DNA from: Bacillus thuringiensis | GTDB lineage: Bacteria; Bacillota; Bacilli; Bacillales; Bacillaceae_G | DNA length: 64,000 bases | Direction: 5' to 3' | Assembly (NCBI RefSeq): GCF_014932895.1 | Contig: NZ_JACYOF010000002.1 | Span: forward strand, 434,001 to 498,000 | Shown: positions 36,820-45,620 of the stretch, piece by piece | Layout: the number at the start of each line of letters is the position of its first letter | Position numbering within the stretch: the stretch's first letter is position 1 | Translations under genes and position numbers: made by a program | The notes under the pieces: model-generated | The model's input: the letters and a program-made list of their open reading frames with translations, nothing else | Database searches by the model: none | Told to the model about the DNA's origin: nothing

Positions 36820-36948
36820 CCCGCTTCCTTCTGTATACACACTTCGCTACTTTTCAAACAAGTCCTTTTTCTCAACTAAAAACAAGACTACTTCTTTTTT
36901 ATTTTCATATTGTTTACTAATGAAAGAATTATTAAGGAGGTTATTAAA

Positions 36949-38022
36949 ATGAAACGTTTATTTCTTTGTATGGAGCGTGAACTTGTTGTAGTAAAAGAAC
37001 GATATGGTAACTATGAAACCACATATCATTTACAAAATATGCAGCCTACTTGTATTACCGTTGATCCGTTCCAACCAAATCGTATATATTGTGGCACATT
37101 TGGGCGTGGTTTATGGTTAAGCGACGATGGCGGGGATTCGTGGAGACCAATTGGGGATTCATATCGTTACTTTGATTTTCCGAAAGAAGATGGTATTTTA
37201 CATTCTTCGATCACTTCTATTACGATAAGCCCTAATGAACAAGTTAACGGATATGGCGTCGTTTATGTTGGCACAGAACCGAGCGCTTTATTCCGTTCTG
37301 AAAATGGTGGTGAAACGTGGACTGAACTGAAAAATATGAAATCATTATTATCTTCTTATACGTGGGCTTTCCCGCCTAGACCTTTTACCCATCACGTACG
37401 CTGGATTACAATTGATCCAAACAATCCAAATACAATTCACGTTTCAATCGAAGCTGGTGCTGTTATTCAAAGTAATGATAGAGGGCATACATGGATTGAT
37501 AAAAAATTCGGTGCTCCTATCGATGCTCATCAATTACTTATGCATCCTGAAGCACAAAATCGCCTATATGCATCCTGCGGTGACGGATTTATGAGTGGCC
37601 CTGACCGCGCTTATCTAGAAAGTTACAACAACGGCAGCAGCTGGATATCATGTAGTGCAGGTCTTGAGCACCATTATTTATACAGTATGGCTATCGATCC
37701 AGCTGATTGCGATACAATTCTCGTTTCTGCCGCACCAAGTGCTGATCTTGCTCATCACCGTATCCCTTACGAATCTTATATTTATCGAAAAACGAAAGAT
37801 ACTCCTTTTCAGCAAGTGCAGCAAGGACTGCCCTCTGCAATCGGTACAGTCATTTCAATGTTTGCGACAAACCAAGCAGAACCACATACGTTTTACACTT
37901 TAAATAACAACGGCGTGTTTCAATCCACTGATAGCGGTGAATCGTGGGAACAACTACACATTCCGTGGAAAGATGAGTATAAAACGCAGCATCCACATGC
38001 GTTACTCGTTACTAGTTCTTAA
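36949..38022 (+). CDS. Asp-box (BNR) beta-propeller protein
   Basis: A 357-residue soluble protein with at least four Asp-box motifs of the sialidase/YCF48 type: SDDGGDSW, SENGGETW, SNDRGHTW and STDSGESW, spaced as in propeller blades. No signal peptide is seen, so it is probably cytoplasmic. No catalytic sialidase residues are evident; function unknown. ATG at 36949 follows AAGGAGG. The gene stands alone between the bcr1-like repeat and a terminator. Confidence 0.8.
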   Translation: MKRLFLCMERELVVVKERYGNYETTYHLQNMQPTCITVDPFQPNRIYCGTFGRGLWLSDDGGDSWRPIGDSYRYFDFPKEDGILHSSITSITISPNEQVNGYGVVYVGTEPSALFRSENGGETWTELKNMKSLLSSYTWAFPPRPFTHHVRWITIDPNNPNTIHVSIEAGAVIQSNDRGHTWIDKKFGAPIDAHQLLMHPEAQNRLYASCGDGFMSGPDRAYLESYNNGSSWISCSAGLEHHYLYSMAIDPADCDTILVSAAPSADLAHHRIPYESYIYRKTKDTPFQQVQQGLPSAIGTVISMFATNQAEPHTFYTLNNNGVFQSTDSGESWEQLHIPWKDEYKTQHPHALLVTSS

Positions 38023-38026
38023 CGAA

Positions 38027-38062
38027 AGAAAGACTGCCTAATTATTTCAGGCAGTCTCTCTT
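38027..38062. terminator. Bidirectional terminator
   Basis: AGACTGCCT and AGGCAGTCT form a nine-base stem with flanking A and T runs between convergent genes. Confidence 0.88.
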
Positions 38063-39169
38063 TTATTTCTTTAAATCAATGACAATATCATCTAACACAA
38101 TATCTTTCTTTTTCGCTTCTTTATTTGGCACTTCAATTTTCTTCTCTTTTCCATTCACATACTCCACTCCACCATGATTTTCAGGTGTATGCACCCGTAA
38201 GTTCACATGAGGTGTAACGATAAGCTTTGTTGCATTTTCGTTCAATTTTTGAAATGTAGCACTCCAACTACTTTTATGTGGCTCTGCTACTGTACTACTT
38301 CCACCATTTCCTTCACCTGCATATCGATTTCCCAAATCATCTTTTATTTCCAATTCAACGTCTGCACTATCCCATATACTTCTTAATACCTTAGATTCTT
38401 CTTGATTGTAATAAACGATAAAGGACATCGGTGTTACTTCCATTTTGTTTATATTTACTTTTATTAATTCATTTTCAGAAACCCCATTAACCTTTGTTTC
38501 CTTACTATCCATTGCCTTTAAACTAAGTGCGAAATTCCAGTTCCCCTTTATTGCATTACCTTTATAATCCAACTCAATTGCTTCTATATCCCACCAAACA
38601 TTTGCAACATCTAGCCTTTCATTATCAATACCACTCATAGTGGTCATACCTACATATTTTCCCTCTCCAACTTTTGTAACGTTCGAACTACCTCCCCCGC
38701 CATTAAATCCCATAACTTGCGGGCTTCCAAATAGGTACGGTTTCTCTCCTAAGTCTTTATCACTCTCAATAGAATATGTGATTGTGATTGTTCTACCATC
38801 AAACACAGCATCATTAATTGTAACCTTAACCCCATTACTTTCTCTCGTCATATTCAGCTCTGTCGAAAACTCTTTATAATTTTCATAGAGCCCTGTTCGA
38901 CCATTATCTAAAAATCGGAATATATCTCCTACAATAGGAAGACCCCCAGCGTATGTAGGAAATCCGATGCCAAGCGTTGCAACTGATAACCCTACTAAAA
39001 TGGATGCAGCTGCAACTCCTTTTTTCCAAGTTTTCATCTTTTTCTTCGTACGTATCGATTGTTTTAAATTACGTTTCACTTTTTCTTTTTCAATTTCAGA
39101 AGTCTCAATTTCCTCAAGTTCTTTTTCATCTATATCAATATCATTTAATAGCTCATAAATGTCTTTCAT
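38063..39169 (-). CDS. DUF4179 membrane protein, likely anti-sigma partner
   Basis: A 368-residue protein: an acidic cytoplasmic N-terminus (~1-48), one membrane helix (AAASILVGLSVATLGIGFP), then a large outer DUF4179 domain and a further beta-rich C-terminal region. It overlaps the ECF sigma gene by four bases, the usual arrangement of sigma and anti-sigma. So it probably binds and restrains the sigma factor while sensing outside the membrane. Start follows GGAGGTAGTG. Confidence 0.85.
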   Translation of the reverse strand: MKDIYELLNDIDIDEKELEEIETSEIEKEKVKRNLKQSIRTKKKMKTWKKGVAAASILVGLSVATLGIGFPTYAGGLPIVGDIFRFLDNGRTGLYENYKEFSTELNMTRESNGVKVTINDAVFDGRTITITYSIESDKDLGEKPYLFGSPQVMGFNGGGGSSNVTKVGEGKYVGMTTMSGIDNERLDVANVWWDIEAIELDYKGNAIKGNWNFALSLKAMDSKETKVNGVSENELIKVNINKMEVTPMSFIVYYNQEESKVLRSIWDSADVELEIKDDLGNRYAGEGNGGSSTVAEPHKSSWSATFQKLNENATKLIVTPHVNLRVHTPENHGGVEYVNGKEKKIEVPNKEAKKKDIVLDDIVIDLKK

Positions 39170-39732
39170 ATCACACTACCTCCAAAACTAATATTCGTAG
39201 CATTTTGTTGTAGCTTCTTTTTCCCGCGATACACACGATTATCTATCGCCGCTCGAGTTAATCCCAGCTTATCTCCTATTTCTTCTGTCTTCATACCGAG
39301 AAGATATTTCATAATGAATACTTTTTGATCTAACGGTTCCAATTGATTAATGAGATTCAATAATTCTTCCCTATCTTCCATAACGATTAATTCGTCTTCT
39401 GCCGATTTTTCTGTACTGATATGAAACTCATCTGAAATGATTTCTACTTTTTTATTCGCTTTTCGGTAATAATCAATTGCTTTAAACTTTGCAATCGCCG
39501 CAATCCACTTTTTAAAATCACTCGGCTCTCCATGAAATTTATTTGCGTTATTCCAAATGGAAAGAAATATATCATTTATACATTCCTCTATCAATCCATC
39601 ATTTTGAACTGGAAGAAGAACTTTATGCGTTATCCCCTTTATAAGTGGTAAGTATGTATCGACAACAAATTCTAATGCATCTTCTTTGTGCCGCTGCAAT
39701 CTTTTTATAAAATTTTTCTCATTTGATTTCAT
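39166..39732 (-). CDS. ECF RNA polymerase sigma factor
   Basis: A 188-residue sigma-70 factor with region 2 (LIEECINDIFLSIWNNANKF, KFKAIDYYR) and region 4 (LEPLDQKVFIMKYLLGMKTEEI, GLTRAAIDNRVYRGKKKL). It resembles the sigma/DUF4179 pairs found in Bacillus. Start ATG follows AAGGGGAA. A 16-bp palindrome lies ~25 bases upstream. The target genes are unknown beyond the likely own operon. Confidence 0.9.
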   Translation of the reverse strand: MKSNEKNFIKRLQRHKEDALEFVVDTYLPLIKGITHKVLLPVQNDGLIEECINDIFLSIWNNANKFHGEPSDFKKWIAAIAKFKAIDYYRKANKKVEIISDEFHISTEKSAEDELIVMEDREELLNLINQLEPLDQKVFIMKYLLGMKTEEIGDKLGLTRAAIDNRVYRGKKKLQQNATNISFGGSVI

Positions 39733-39754
39733 GTAGCGATTCCCCTTATTTTTT

Positions 39755-39770
39755 TGTAAAAGCTTTTACA
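39755..39770. promoter_or_regulatory. 16-bp perfect palindrome before the ECF sigma gene
   Basis: TGTAAAAGCTTTTACA is a complete dyad 23 bases before the sigma start. It resembles a catabolite-response element in outline (TG...CA) but lacks the central CG of typical cre sites. Likely a repressor site; the regulator is unknown. Confidence 0.5.
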
Positions 39771-40003
39771 CTCTATATAACGTCCAGAAAAATATTTCCT
39801 CTCATCTTTTGCTTATTTTTTGTATGTAATGGAATACTTTCCCTTAGCCATTGTCTCATATAACTGTGCATGCGAAGAAAAATTTCTCAAGTCTACAATT
39901 TAATTCATGTAGTACACTATTTATGTAGTCATTCTTTAACTTGGTGTACATTTTATTTTATTAATCTACTTTTAATCATTTTAAACTAGGAGATGAGATG
40001 TGT

Positions 40004-41827
40004 ATGTGTGGAATTACAGGCTGGGTAGATTGGAAGAAGGATCTTTCCAATGAACGTGTGATTTTAGAAAAGATGGCAAATAGTATTCAGCATCGCGGTC
40101 CTAATGCTGAAGGATTTTGGTTTTCTCCTCGCGCAGCGTTTGCACACCGTCGATTAATCGTAATTGATCCTAAAGGAGGCACGCAGCCAAAAACATTTCG
40201 TACTGGTGATTATACGTATGCTCTTACCTATAATGGTGAAATTTATAATTTCCGTGAACTTAGAGAGCAACTTCAAAAATGTGGTCATGCATTTGAAACG
40301 CAGTCAGATACAGAAGTATTACTACATGCTTATTTAGAGTGGAAAGAAGATTGCATACAACATTTAAATGGCATTTTCGCTTTTGCAATATGGGATGATC
40401 AAAAGCAACAATTGTTTTTAGCACGCGACCATTTAGGTGTAAAACCGCTCTTTTTTACAGAAAGAAATGGCAGTATTATTTTCGGCTCTGAAATCAAAGC
40501 ATTATTAGCGCATCCATCTGTCCCTGCTGAAATTGATGCGGATGGAATAAATGAAATATTTGGATTAGGCTTATTTCGAACTCCTGGATGTGGCGTCTTT
40601 AAACATATTCAAGAAGTACGTGCCGGGCATTCTATAACGTTTACACGTGATAAAAAGGTAGTTAAGAAGTATTGGAATTTAGAAAGTAAGATCCATACAG
40701 ACTCTATCGAAGACACATCCTCACATATTTTATCTATTTTACAAGATACAGTAAAAAGACAATTAATCTCAGATGTCCCGCTCGTTTGTATGTTATCAGG
40801 AGGATTAGATTCTAGTGGTATTACTGCACTAGCAGGTAAAGAATTTACAGCGGAAAATAAAACACTTCATACGTATTCCATCGACTTTGTAAATAGCGCG
40901 AACGATTTCGAGCTGACATTTGCTCGCACTGGTCTAGATGCTCCTTGGGTAAAACGTGTGTCTGAACATGTAGGGACATCACATCATGACATTATTGTAA
41001 ATGCAGAGGAGTTAGCAAATCACTTATTTGTTCCTCTTCATGCGAAAGATTTACCGGGTGCTGGCGAAATGGAAACTTCACTATATTTACTATTTTGTGA
41101 AATGAAAAAAGACGCCACCGTTGCTCTATCTGGTGAGTCTGCTGATGAAGTATTCGGTGGGTATCCTTGGTTTCATCAAGAAGAATTACTGTATGTAGAT
41201 AAATTTCCTTGGCTAACAAATTGGAAAAATACATCTCCTCTTCTACTAAATGAAGTAAGCAACCAATGCAACTTAGAAAACTATATTCATACACGATTCC
41301 AAGAAGCGATACTTGAAGTCCCTACTCTTGAAGGGGAAAGCAAAAAAGAAGCGAAACAACGGCAAATGTTTTATTTATTTTTAACAAGATTCCTCCCGTT
41401 TTTACTCGACCGTAAAGATCGTATGAGTATGGCTGTAGGATTTGAAGTTCGTGTACCGTTTTGCGATTATAGATTAGTTGAATATTTATGGAACGTTCCT
41501 TTCAACATGAAAAGTATTGATAATATTGAAAAAGGCATTTTACGTAGGGCACTGAAACCCGCTTTACCTGATGATGTACGAAATAGAAGGAAAAGTGCTT
41601 ATCCAACTTCACAAGATCCACACTACTTGCAAACGATCCGTAATTTAACACTCGACATATGCAGTAATAAAAATAATCCTATTTTCTCACTTATTAATCA
41701 TTCCAGCTTACTTGCGATTGCTAATCAAAGTAATAAAGAGATTAACAATTTTGAAGCAAGAAGTGCTATGGAGTATATGCTCCAAGTGAATGAATGGTTA
41801 AAAACATATCACATTCATATTGCTTAA
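40004..41827 (+). CDS. asnB: Asparagine synthase (glutamine-hydrolysing)
   Basis: About 607 residues: an N-terminal class II glutaminase domain and a C-terminal synthase domain with the PP-loop SGGLDSSGI. It makes asparagine from aspartate, glutamine and ATP. ATG at 40004 is preferred to 39998 because it gives MCGITGW, leaving Cys as the free N-terminal nucleophile the reaction needs; AGGAG is 11 bases upstream. In Bacillus several paralogues exist (AsnB, AsnH, AsnO); which one this is cannot be told here. Confidence 0.93.
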   Translation: MCGITGWVDWKKDLSNERVILEKMANSIQHRGPNAEGFWFSPRAAFAHRRLIVIDPKGGTQPKTFRTGDYTYALTYNGEIYNFRELREQLQKCGHAFETQSDTEVLLHAYLEWKEDCIQHLNGIFAFAIWDDQKQQLFLARDHLGVKPLFFTERNGSIIFGSEIKALLAHPSVPAEIDADGINEIFGLGLFRTPGCGVFKHIQEVRAGHSITFTRDKKVVKKYWNLESKIHTDSIEDTSSHILSILQDTVKRQLISDVPLVCMLSGGLDSSGITALAGKEFTAENKTLHTYSIDFVNSANDFELTFARTGLDAPWVKRVSEHVGTSHHDIIVNAEELANHLFVPLHAKDLPGAGEMETSLYLLFCEMKKDATVALSGESADEVFGGYPWFHQEELLYVDKFPWLTNWKNTSPLLLNEVSNQCNLENYIHTRFQEAILEVPTLEGESKKEAKQRQMFYLFLTRFLPFLLDRKDRMSMAVGFEVRVPFCDYRLVEYLWNVPFNMKSIDNIEKGILRRALKPALPDDVRNRRKSAYPTSQDPHYLQTIRNLTLDICSNKNNPIFSLINHSSLLAIANQSNKEINNFEARSAMEYMLQVNEWLKTYHIHIA

Positions 41828-41869
41828 TAAAAAGGAGTTCAAGGATAAAAAAACCTTGAACTCCTTTTC
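41828..41869. terminator. Bidirectional terminator after asnB
   Basis: AAAAGGAGTTCAAGG and CCTTGAACTCCTTTT make a 15-base perfect stem between convergent genes. Confidence 0.92.
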
Positions 41870-41874
41870 AGTTC

Positions 41875-42660
41875 TTAATTTGTACATTGTCTATCTTCAG
41901 TATCGATGGACCATCCGATAATAGTGGCACAATCTCTACCTTTCCACTCAAGTACATTTGTTAATACAGGCTCAATCTGTAAGGAATTTCCATCGTGTAG
42001 TATTTCTACTAAAGATTGATCATCATCAAACTTTCGTTTATCACATTCTAAAATACCATCCGTCACCATTACAATGTGGTTCTGGCCTCTTTCTAATCCC
42101 CTTACGCCTGATGTAAAGCACGGTGTATTCGCTGCAAAAATATTCTTTCTTCCTATATATTCATAATTCTTACGCTTATTTAATCTCCCTTTTCCATTCT
42201 TCGTTTTCTCTGAATGGAATAAATAGGCGAAACAATCACCCACTGATAGCCAATATAAAAATTCACCTTTTCGCAAACAAATTAAGCATGCAAGTTCCTC
42301 ATCATCTTGATCACATTTTTCGATAAATAATTCATCTGTAAATAATGCTAATAAGTACATATGTGTATGATGAAAAGCTAGATGTATCGGATATGAAAAT
42401 AACTCTTTTAGTTTCTCTTCTCTTTCTGAAATAGCTTCTATTATATAATGTATATTTTTCGTTTTGTGATGTGTATCAAAAATCATAACAAATTCAAATT
42501 CTAATTTCGGATCCCACCAAGCTAGTACTGCATCTCCTCTTTCATATGCATCACTTTCTTGATTTCCTCCATATACGCCGACTGAAAGAGGACCACATTT
42601 TTCAACATGTATTTGATCTACATACATCTTTTCATGACTAATCCATTTAAATGTATTCAC
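41875..42660 (-). CDS. PP2C-like protein phosphatase domain protein
   Basis: About 261 residues with a divergent PP2C fold: YERGDAVLAWW near the front, CLICLRKGEFLYWLSVGDCFAYLF (key part SVGDC) and MVTDGILECD near the end, equivalents of the metal-binding acidic motifs. It probably dephosphorylates Ser/Thr on a stress-signalling protein. GTG at 42660 is the best-placed start, nine bases after GAGAGG; ATG at 42669 is too close. Single gene. Confidence 0.75.
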   Translation of the reverse strand: MNTFKWISHEKMYVDQIHVEKCGPLSVGVYGGNQESDAYERGDAVLAWWDPKLEFEFVMIFDTHHKTKNIHYIIEAISEREEKLKELFSYPIHLAFHHTHMYLLALFTDELFIEKCDQDDEELACLICLRKGEFLYWLSVGDCFAYLFHSEKTKNGKGRLNKRKNYEYIGRKNIFAANTPCFTSGVRGLERGQNHIVMVTDGILECDKRKFDDDQSLVEILHDGNSLQIEPVLTNVLEWKGRDCATIIGWSIDTEDRQCTN

Positions 42661-42826
42661 AGCTATCATCCTCTCTCTTGCTAAATGTATACCTTTACAC
42701 ATAGATTACCTTATATTTTAATAAAAATAAAATTTTTCAACATTTTTTATCCAAATAAAAGGATTTTAATTCTTACTCAACGAATATATCTTATTATGCG
42801 ATATAAAAAAAGGGGGATTTATCATT

Positions 42827-43237
42827 ATGAAAGACATCAATCAACATTGGGAGAGTATTTATTATCACTTACGGTATGAATACGAAGACAATCTTTCTCA
42901 TCAAGCGATTCGCATTTTACAAATCATTTCCCGCGAGATAGACATAACAATTGGAAAAATCGCTTCTGAACTTGGTCTATCTCATAACACAGCGTCTGAA
43001 CACGTAAAGCGTCTTATTCAAAAGGATTTCATCGTTAAAGAAAGAAATAAACAAGATGAAAGAGTTGTGAACCTTACATTAACAAAAGAAGGAATTGAAG
43101 TATTAGAAAAGCATACTTTACTAGATAAAGAAAAAATAAAAATATTAGAATCACAGTTATCAAAGGAAGAACAACAATTAATCGAAAAAGCCTTTTCGTT
43201 ATTAGCGAAGGAGGCAAAATATGCATTTCCTCGTTAA
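42827..43237 (+). CDS. MarR family transcriptional regulator
   Basis: A 136-residue winged-helix protein (IGKIASELGLSHNTASEHVKRL, wing KERNKQDERVVNLTLT). It heads an operon with a DUF3147 membrane protein and an alpha/beta hydrolase, so it most likely controls them. Start ATG follows GGGGGATT. Confidence 0.88.
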   Translation: MKDINQHWESIYYHLRYEYEDNLSHQAIRILQIISREIDITIGKIASELGLSHNTASEHVKRLIQKDFIVKERNKQDERVVNLTLTKEGIEVLEKHTLLDKEKIKILESQLSKEEQQLIEKAFSLLAKEAKYAFPR

Positions 43238-43550
43238 AGTTATCGTTTCGGCACTTATTATCGGCGTGATTACTGAATTCGCTAAACATTATAGTACGAT
43301 AGGCGGCTTTATTGCCGCTCTTCCTCTTGTGAGTTTACTTAGTCTGTTTTGGATTTCTTTCGAAGGAGGTAGTAAACAACAGTTAAGTGAATTCGCTATA
43401 GGCGTATTGTATGGATTTCCAGCATCGGCACTACTATTATTTATTGTCTATATTGCTTTAAAAAACTCATTTTCACTTAGTACATCTGTCCTATTCGGTA
43501 TAGGTGTTTGGTGTATCGTTTTTGCTTGCCAAAAATTATTTCAAGCTTAG
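43221..43550 (+). CDS. DUF3147 family membrane protein
   Basis: A 109-residue protein with four membrane helices (KVIVSALIIGVITEFAKHY ... GFIAALPLVSLLSLFWI ... GVLYGFPASALLLFIVYIA), key motif GGFIAALPL. DUF3147 proteins are of unknown function. It overlaps the MarR gene by 17 bases and has its own GAAGGAGG site. Confidence 0.82.
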   Translation: MHFLVKVIVSALIIGVITEFAKHYSTIGGFIAALPLVSLLSLFWISFEGGSKQQLSEFAIGVLYGFPASALLLFIVYIALKNSFSLSTSVLFGIGVWCIVFACQKLFQA

Positions 43551-43561
43551 GAGGAATTACT

Positions 43562-44443
43562 ATCCATAAATATGTAGAGATATTAGGACAAAATATAGAA
43601 GTATATGTAAAAGGAAATAGTAAACAAACTGTAGTTATTCAGACCGGAATGAGTTGCTCATTTTATGATTGGCTTCCAATTATAGAAAAACTTTCACAAC
43701 ACTTTACAGTCATTTCATACCATCGCCCAGGTTACGGAAAAAGTGGGCTCGGAAATCATCCACGTACAACAATACAAGCTGCAAAAGAACTACATATGTT
43801 ACTACATGAACTGGCGATTCACGAGCCAATCATTCTAATCGGTCATTCCTATGGAGGGTTATGTGCACAACAGTTTGCGATGTTACATGAAGACCAAATG
43901 CAAGCACTTATTTTAGTTGATTCTACTTCCATGAATTTACACCGATTAGATGAAATTCATTTACCGGTTTTTGATCAAACTGATTCTGATGATATGTGGC
44001 TTCAAAAATATAATATGTACTCCAAAATGGATGTAGACATGCTTTATAATGAACTAAAGCCTATGTTCGCCAATCAATCAAGGCAGCAAATTGAATTTTC
44101 TACCTCTCCTTCATTATATAAAGCAACAGCTTCTGAACTATCGGAGTGGAAAAACTGTGCTCGTTCAATGAAAAAGCTATATAAAACATTAAAAATACCA
44201 TTACTTATTATTGGTAGAGACCCTCATTATTCTATTGCTCAAATGCTTGAGGGCGGTATGCTAAAAGAAGAAGCCACACAACTTGAGGCAATGTGGCAAG
44301 AACTGATTCGTGAACAATTACATCTCTCAACAAACAGCCAATATGCACTTGCCAAGCATGCTGGTCACGGAGTAGAAAATGATCGACCAGATATTATCAT
44401 TGAAGCAATTCATTCCTTACAAATAAAAAAAGGAAGCAACTAA
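43562..44443 (+). CDS. Alpha/beta hydrolase with ATC at the expected start
   Basis: About 293 residues of alpha/beta hydrolase fold: nucleophile elbow GHSYGG, oxyanion region QTGMSCS, catalytic His in KHAGHGVEND. The TTAGGAGG site is followed after seven bases by ATC where ATG would be expected (next codons CAT AAA TAT). TTG 43508 and GTG 43511 are in frame but lie inside the DUF3147 gene without a site; the next ATG (43649) would remove the first strands. So translation may be weak, use a rare ATC start, or the start is mutated. Confidence 0.78.
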   Translation: MHKYVEILGQNIEVYVKGNSKQTVVIQTGMSCSFYDWLPIIEKLSQHFTVISYHRPGYGKSGLGNHPRTTIQAAKELHMLLHELAIHEPIILIGHSYGGLCAQQFAMLHEDQMQALILVDSTSMNLHRLDEIHLPVFDQTDSDDMWLQKYNMYSKMDVDMLYNELKPMFANQSRQQIEFSTSPSLYKATASELSEWKNCARSMKKLYKTLKIPLLIIGRDPHYSIAQMLEGGMLKEEATQLEAMWQELIREQLHLSTNSQYALAKHAGHGVENDRPDIIIEAIHSLQIKKGSN

Positions 44444-44458
44444 AGCTGCTTCCTTACT
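44425..44458. terminator. Bidirectional terminator after the hydrolase operon
   Basis: AAGGAAGCA and TGCTTCCTT stem with flanking A and T runs, between convergent units. Confidence 0.87.
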
Positions 44459-44461
44459 TAT

Positions 44462-44833
44462 CTATTCATAATCTTCTTCATCATCAACTTCTTCATAATA
44501 CGTATTCCCATTGTTTACATAAATAGGACCATTCGCAACATCAATACGTAGTACCCATGCCCATGGCACAGCTAAACGTTTATGTAATGCGCGCCAAAAG
44601 TTCATTGATTTTCTTTCGTACTCCTGAAACTCCTGAAGTAACTCTTTATAGGAGGAACCGTCTAACTGAATATTTGCTTCTAACAAACGAGAATGGGCAT
44701 AGTACTGTAACTCTAGTTCAGCAGCAATTTCCATTTCTTCTTCCGTTGCCATACCAATAATTGTTCCATCTGCTGGTGCAATTTCATATACGTTGTGAAC
44801 TTCAATAAGCCCTTCTTTCTCTTTCTCAAACAT
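44462..44833 (-). CDS. Hypothetical acidic protein
   Basis: A 123-residue cytosolic protein, strongly acidic at the C-terminus (VDDEEDYE), with a helical centre (EMEIAAELELQYYAHS) and aromatic residues in NFWRALHKRLAVPWAW. ATG 44833 follows AAAGGAGG by eight bases. I do not recognise the family. Single gene between two terminated units. Confidence 0.7.
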   Translation of the reverse strand: MFEKEKEGLIEVHNVYEIAPADGTIIGMATEEEMEIAAELELQYYAHSRLLEANIQLDGSSYKELLQEFQEYERKSMNFWRALHKRLAVPWAWVLRIDVANGPIYVNNGNTYYEEVDDEEDYE

Positions 44834-44923
44834 GTAAACAGCCTCCTTTAACATATATTTTTTTATGTTACAAAGTCATACTTCTACAATAACTTCTCTT
44901 TCCCCTCTTTTTTTGATAAACTT

Positions 44924-45499
44924 TTACAAATTATTTATCTGATGACCTGTATGTTCCAATCTTTCAGCCAAAACTAACTTATCACTATTAAAAGTTAATT
45001 TGTACACGTCAGGCATATGAAGGGTTTTCCAAAACTGAAAATCATATTTCGAATCAAAATAATTCATTAGTAATACCATAATATTTCCATGGGTACCTAT
45101 TACAATATTCTTATCCTTATATTTTCTCAATATATTTTGCATACATAATACAGCGCGACTTTGTGCTACATCATTCGATTCTCCGCCTTCATATGCAAAA
45201 GTCCAATCTTCCCACACCTTCTGCATAGCATCATTAAAATCCTGTACTGGCTCTATACTTAATAACCTTTCCCGTAACTCTTCTTCTATTTGTATCGATA
45301 AATTATATGTATTCGCAATTCCTTGTACAGTTTGAATTGCTCTTTTGTACGGGCTAGAGATCACAACATCAATATGTTTATCTTTTAATAAACGTGTTAC
45401 ATTCTCTGCATCACAGTGCCCTTTTTCAGATAAAGGCCGTTCCCGTTCTTCTTTTGTATATGTAGAGTGGGCATGGCGAACGAAATATATTGTCGTCAT
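44924..45499 (-). CDS. Histidine phosphatase (phosphoglycerate mutase-like) family protein
   Basis: A 191-residue protein with the catalytic RHA motif (Arg8-His9-Ala10; the common form is RHG), the second histidine in GTHGNIM and SSPYKRAIQTV. Family members dephosphorylate sugar phosphates, nucleotides or proteins. Start ATG follows AAGGGAG. Substrate unknown. Confidence 0.88.
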   Translation of the reverse strand: MTTIYFVRHAHSTYTKEERERPLSEKGHCDAENVTRLLKDKHIDVVISSPYKRAIQTVQGIANTYNLSIQIEEELRERLLSIEPVQDFNDAMQKVWEDWTFAYEGGESNDVAQSRAVLCMQNILRKYKDKNIVIGTHGNIMVLLMNYFDSKYDFQFWKTLHMPDVYKLTFNSDKLVLAERLEHTGHQINNL

Positions 45500-45566
45500 T
45501 TTTCAACTCCCTTTCTTTTTTTCAATCTATATTCAATGAAGCAAATAAGAAATCCTGTATCATGAA

Positions 45567-45601
45567 AAGAAAAGGACACTTTCTAAAAAGCGCCCTTGTT
45601 T
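45567..45601 (-). terminator. Terminator after the beta-lactamase-like gene
   Basis: Minus-strand RNA AAGGGCGCT pairs fully with AGTGTCCTT if G-U pairs are allowed, followed by TTTTC. On the plus strand the same stem has mismatches, so it works mainly for the minus-strand gene. Confidence 0.6.
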
Positions 45602-45620
45602 ACATAATAAAATTATTTTA

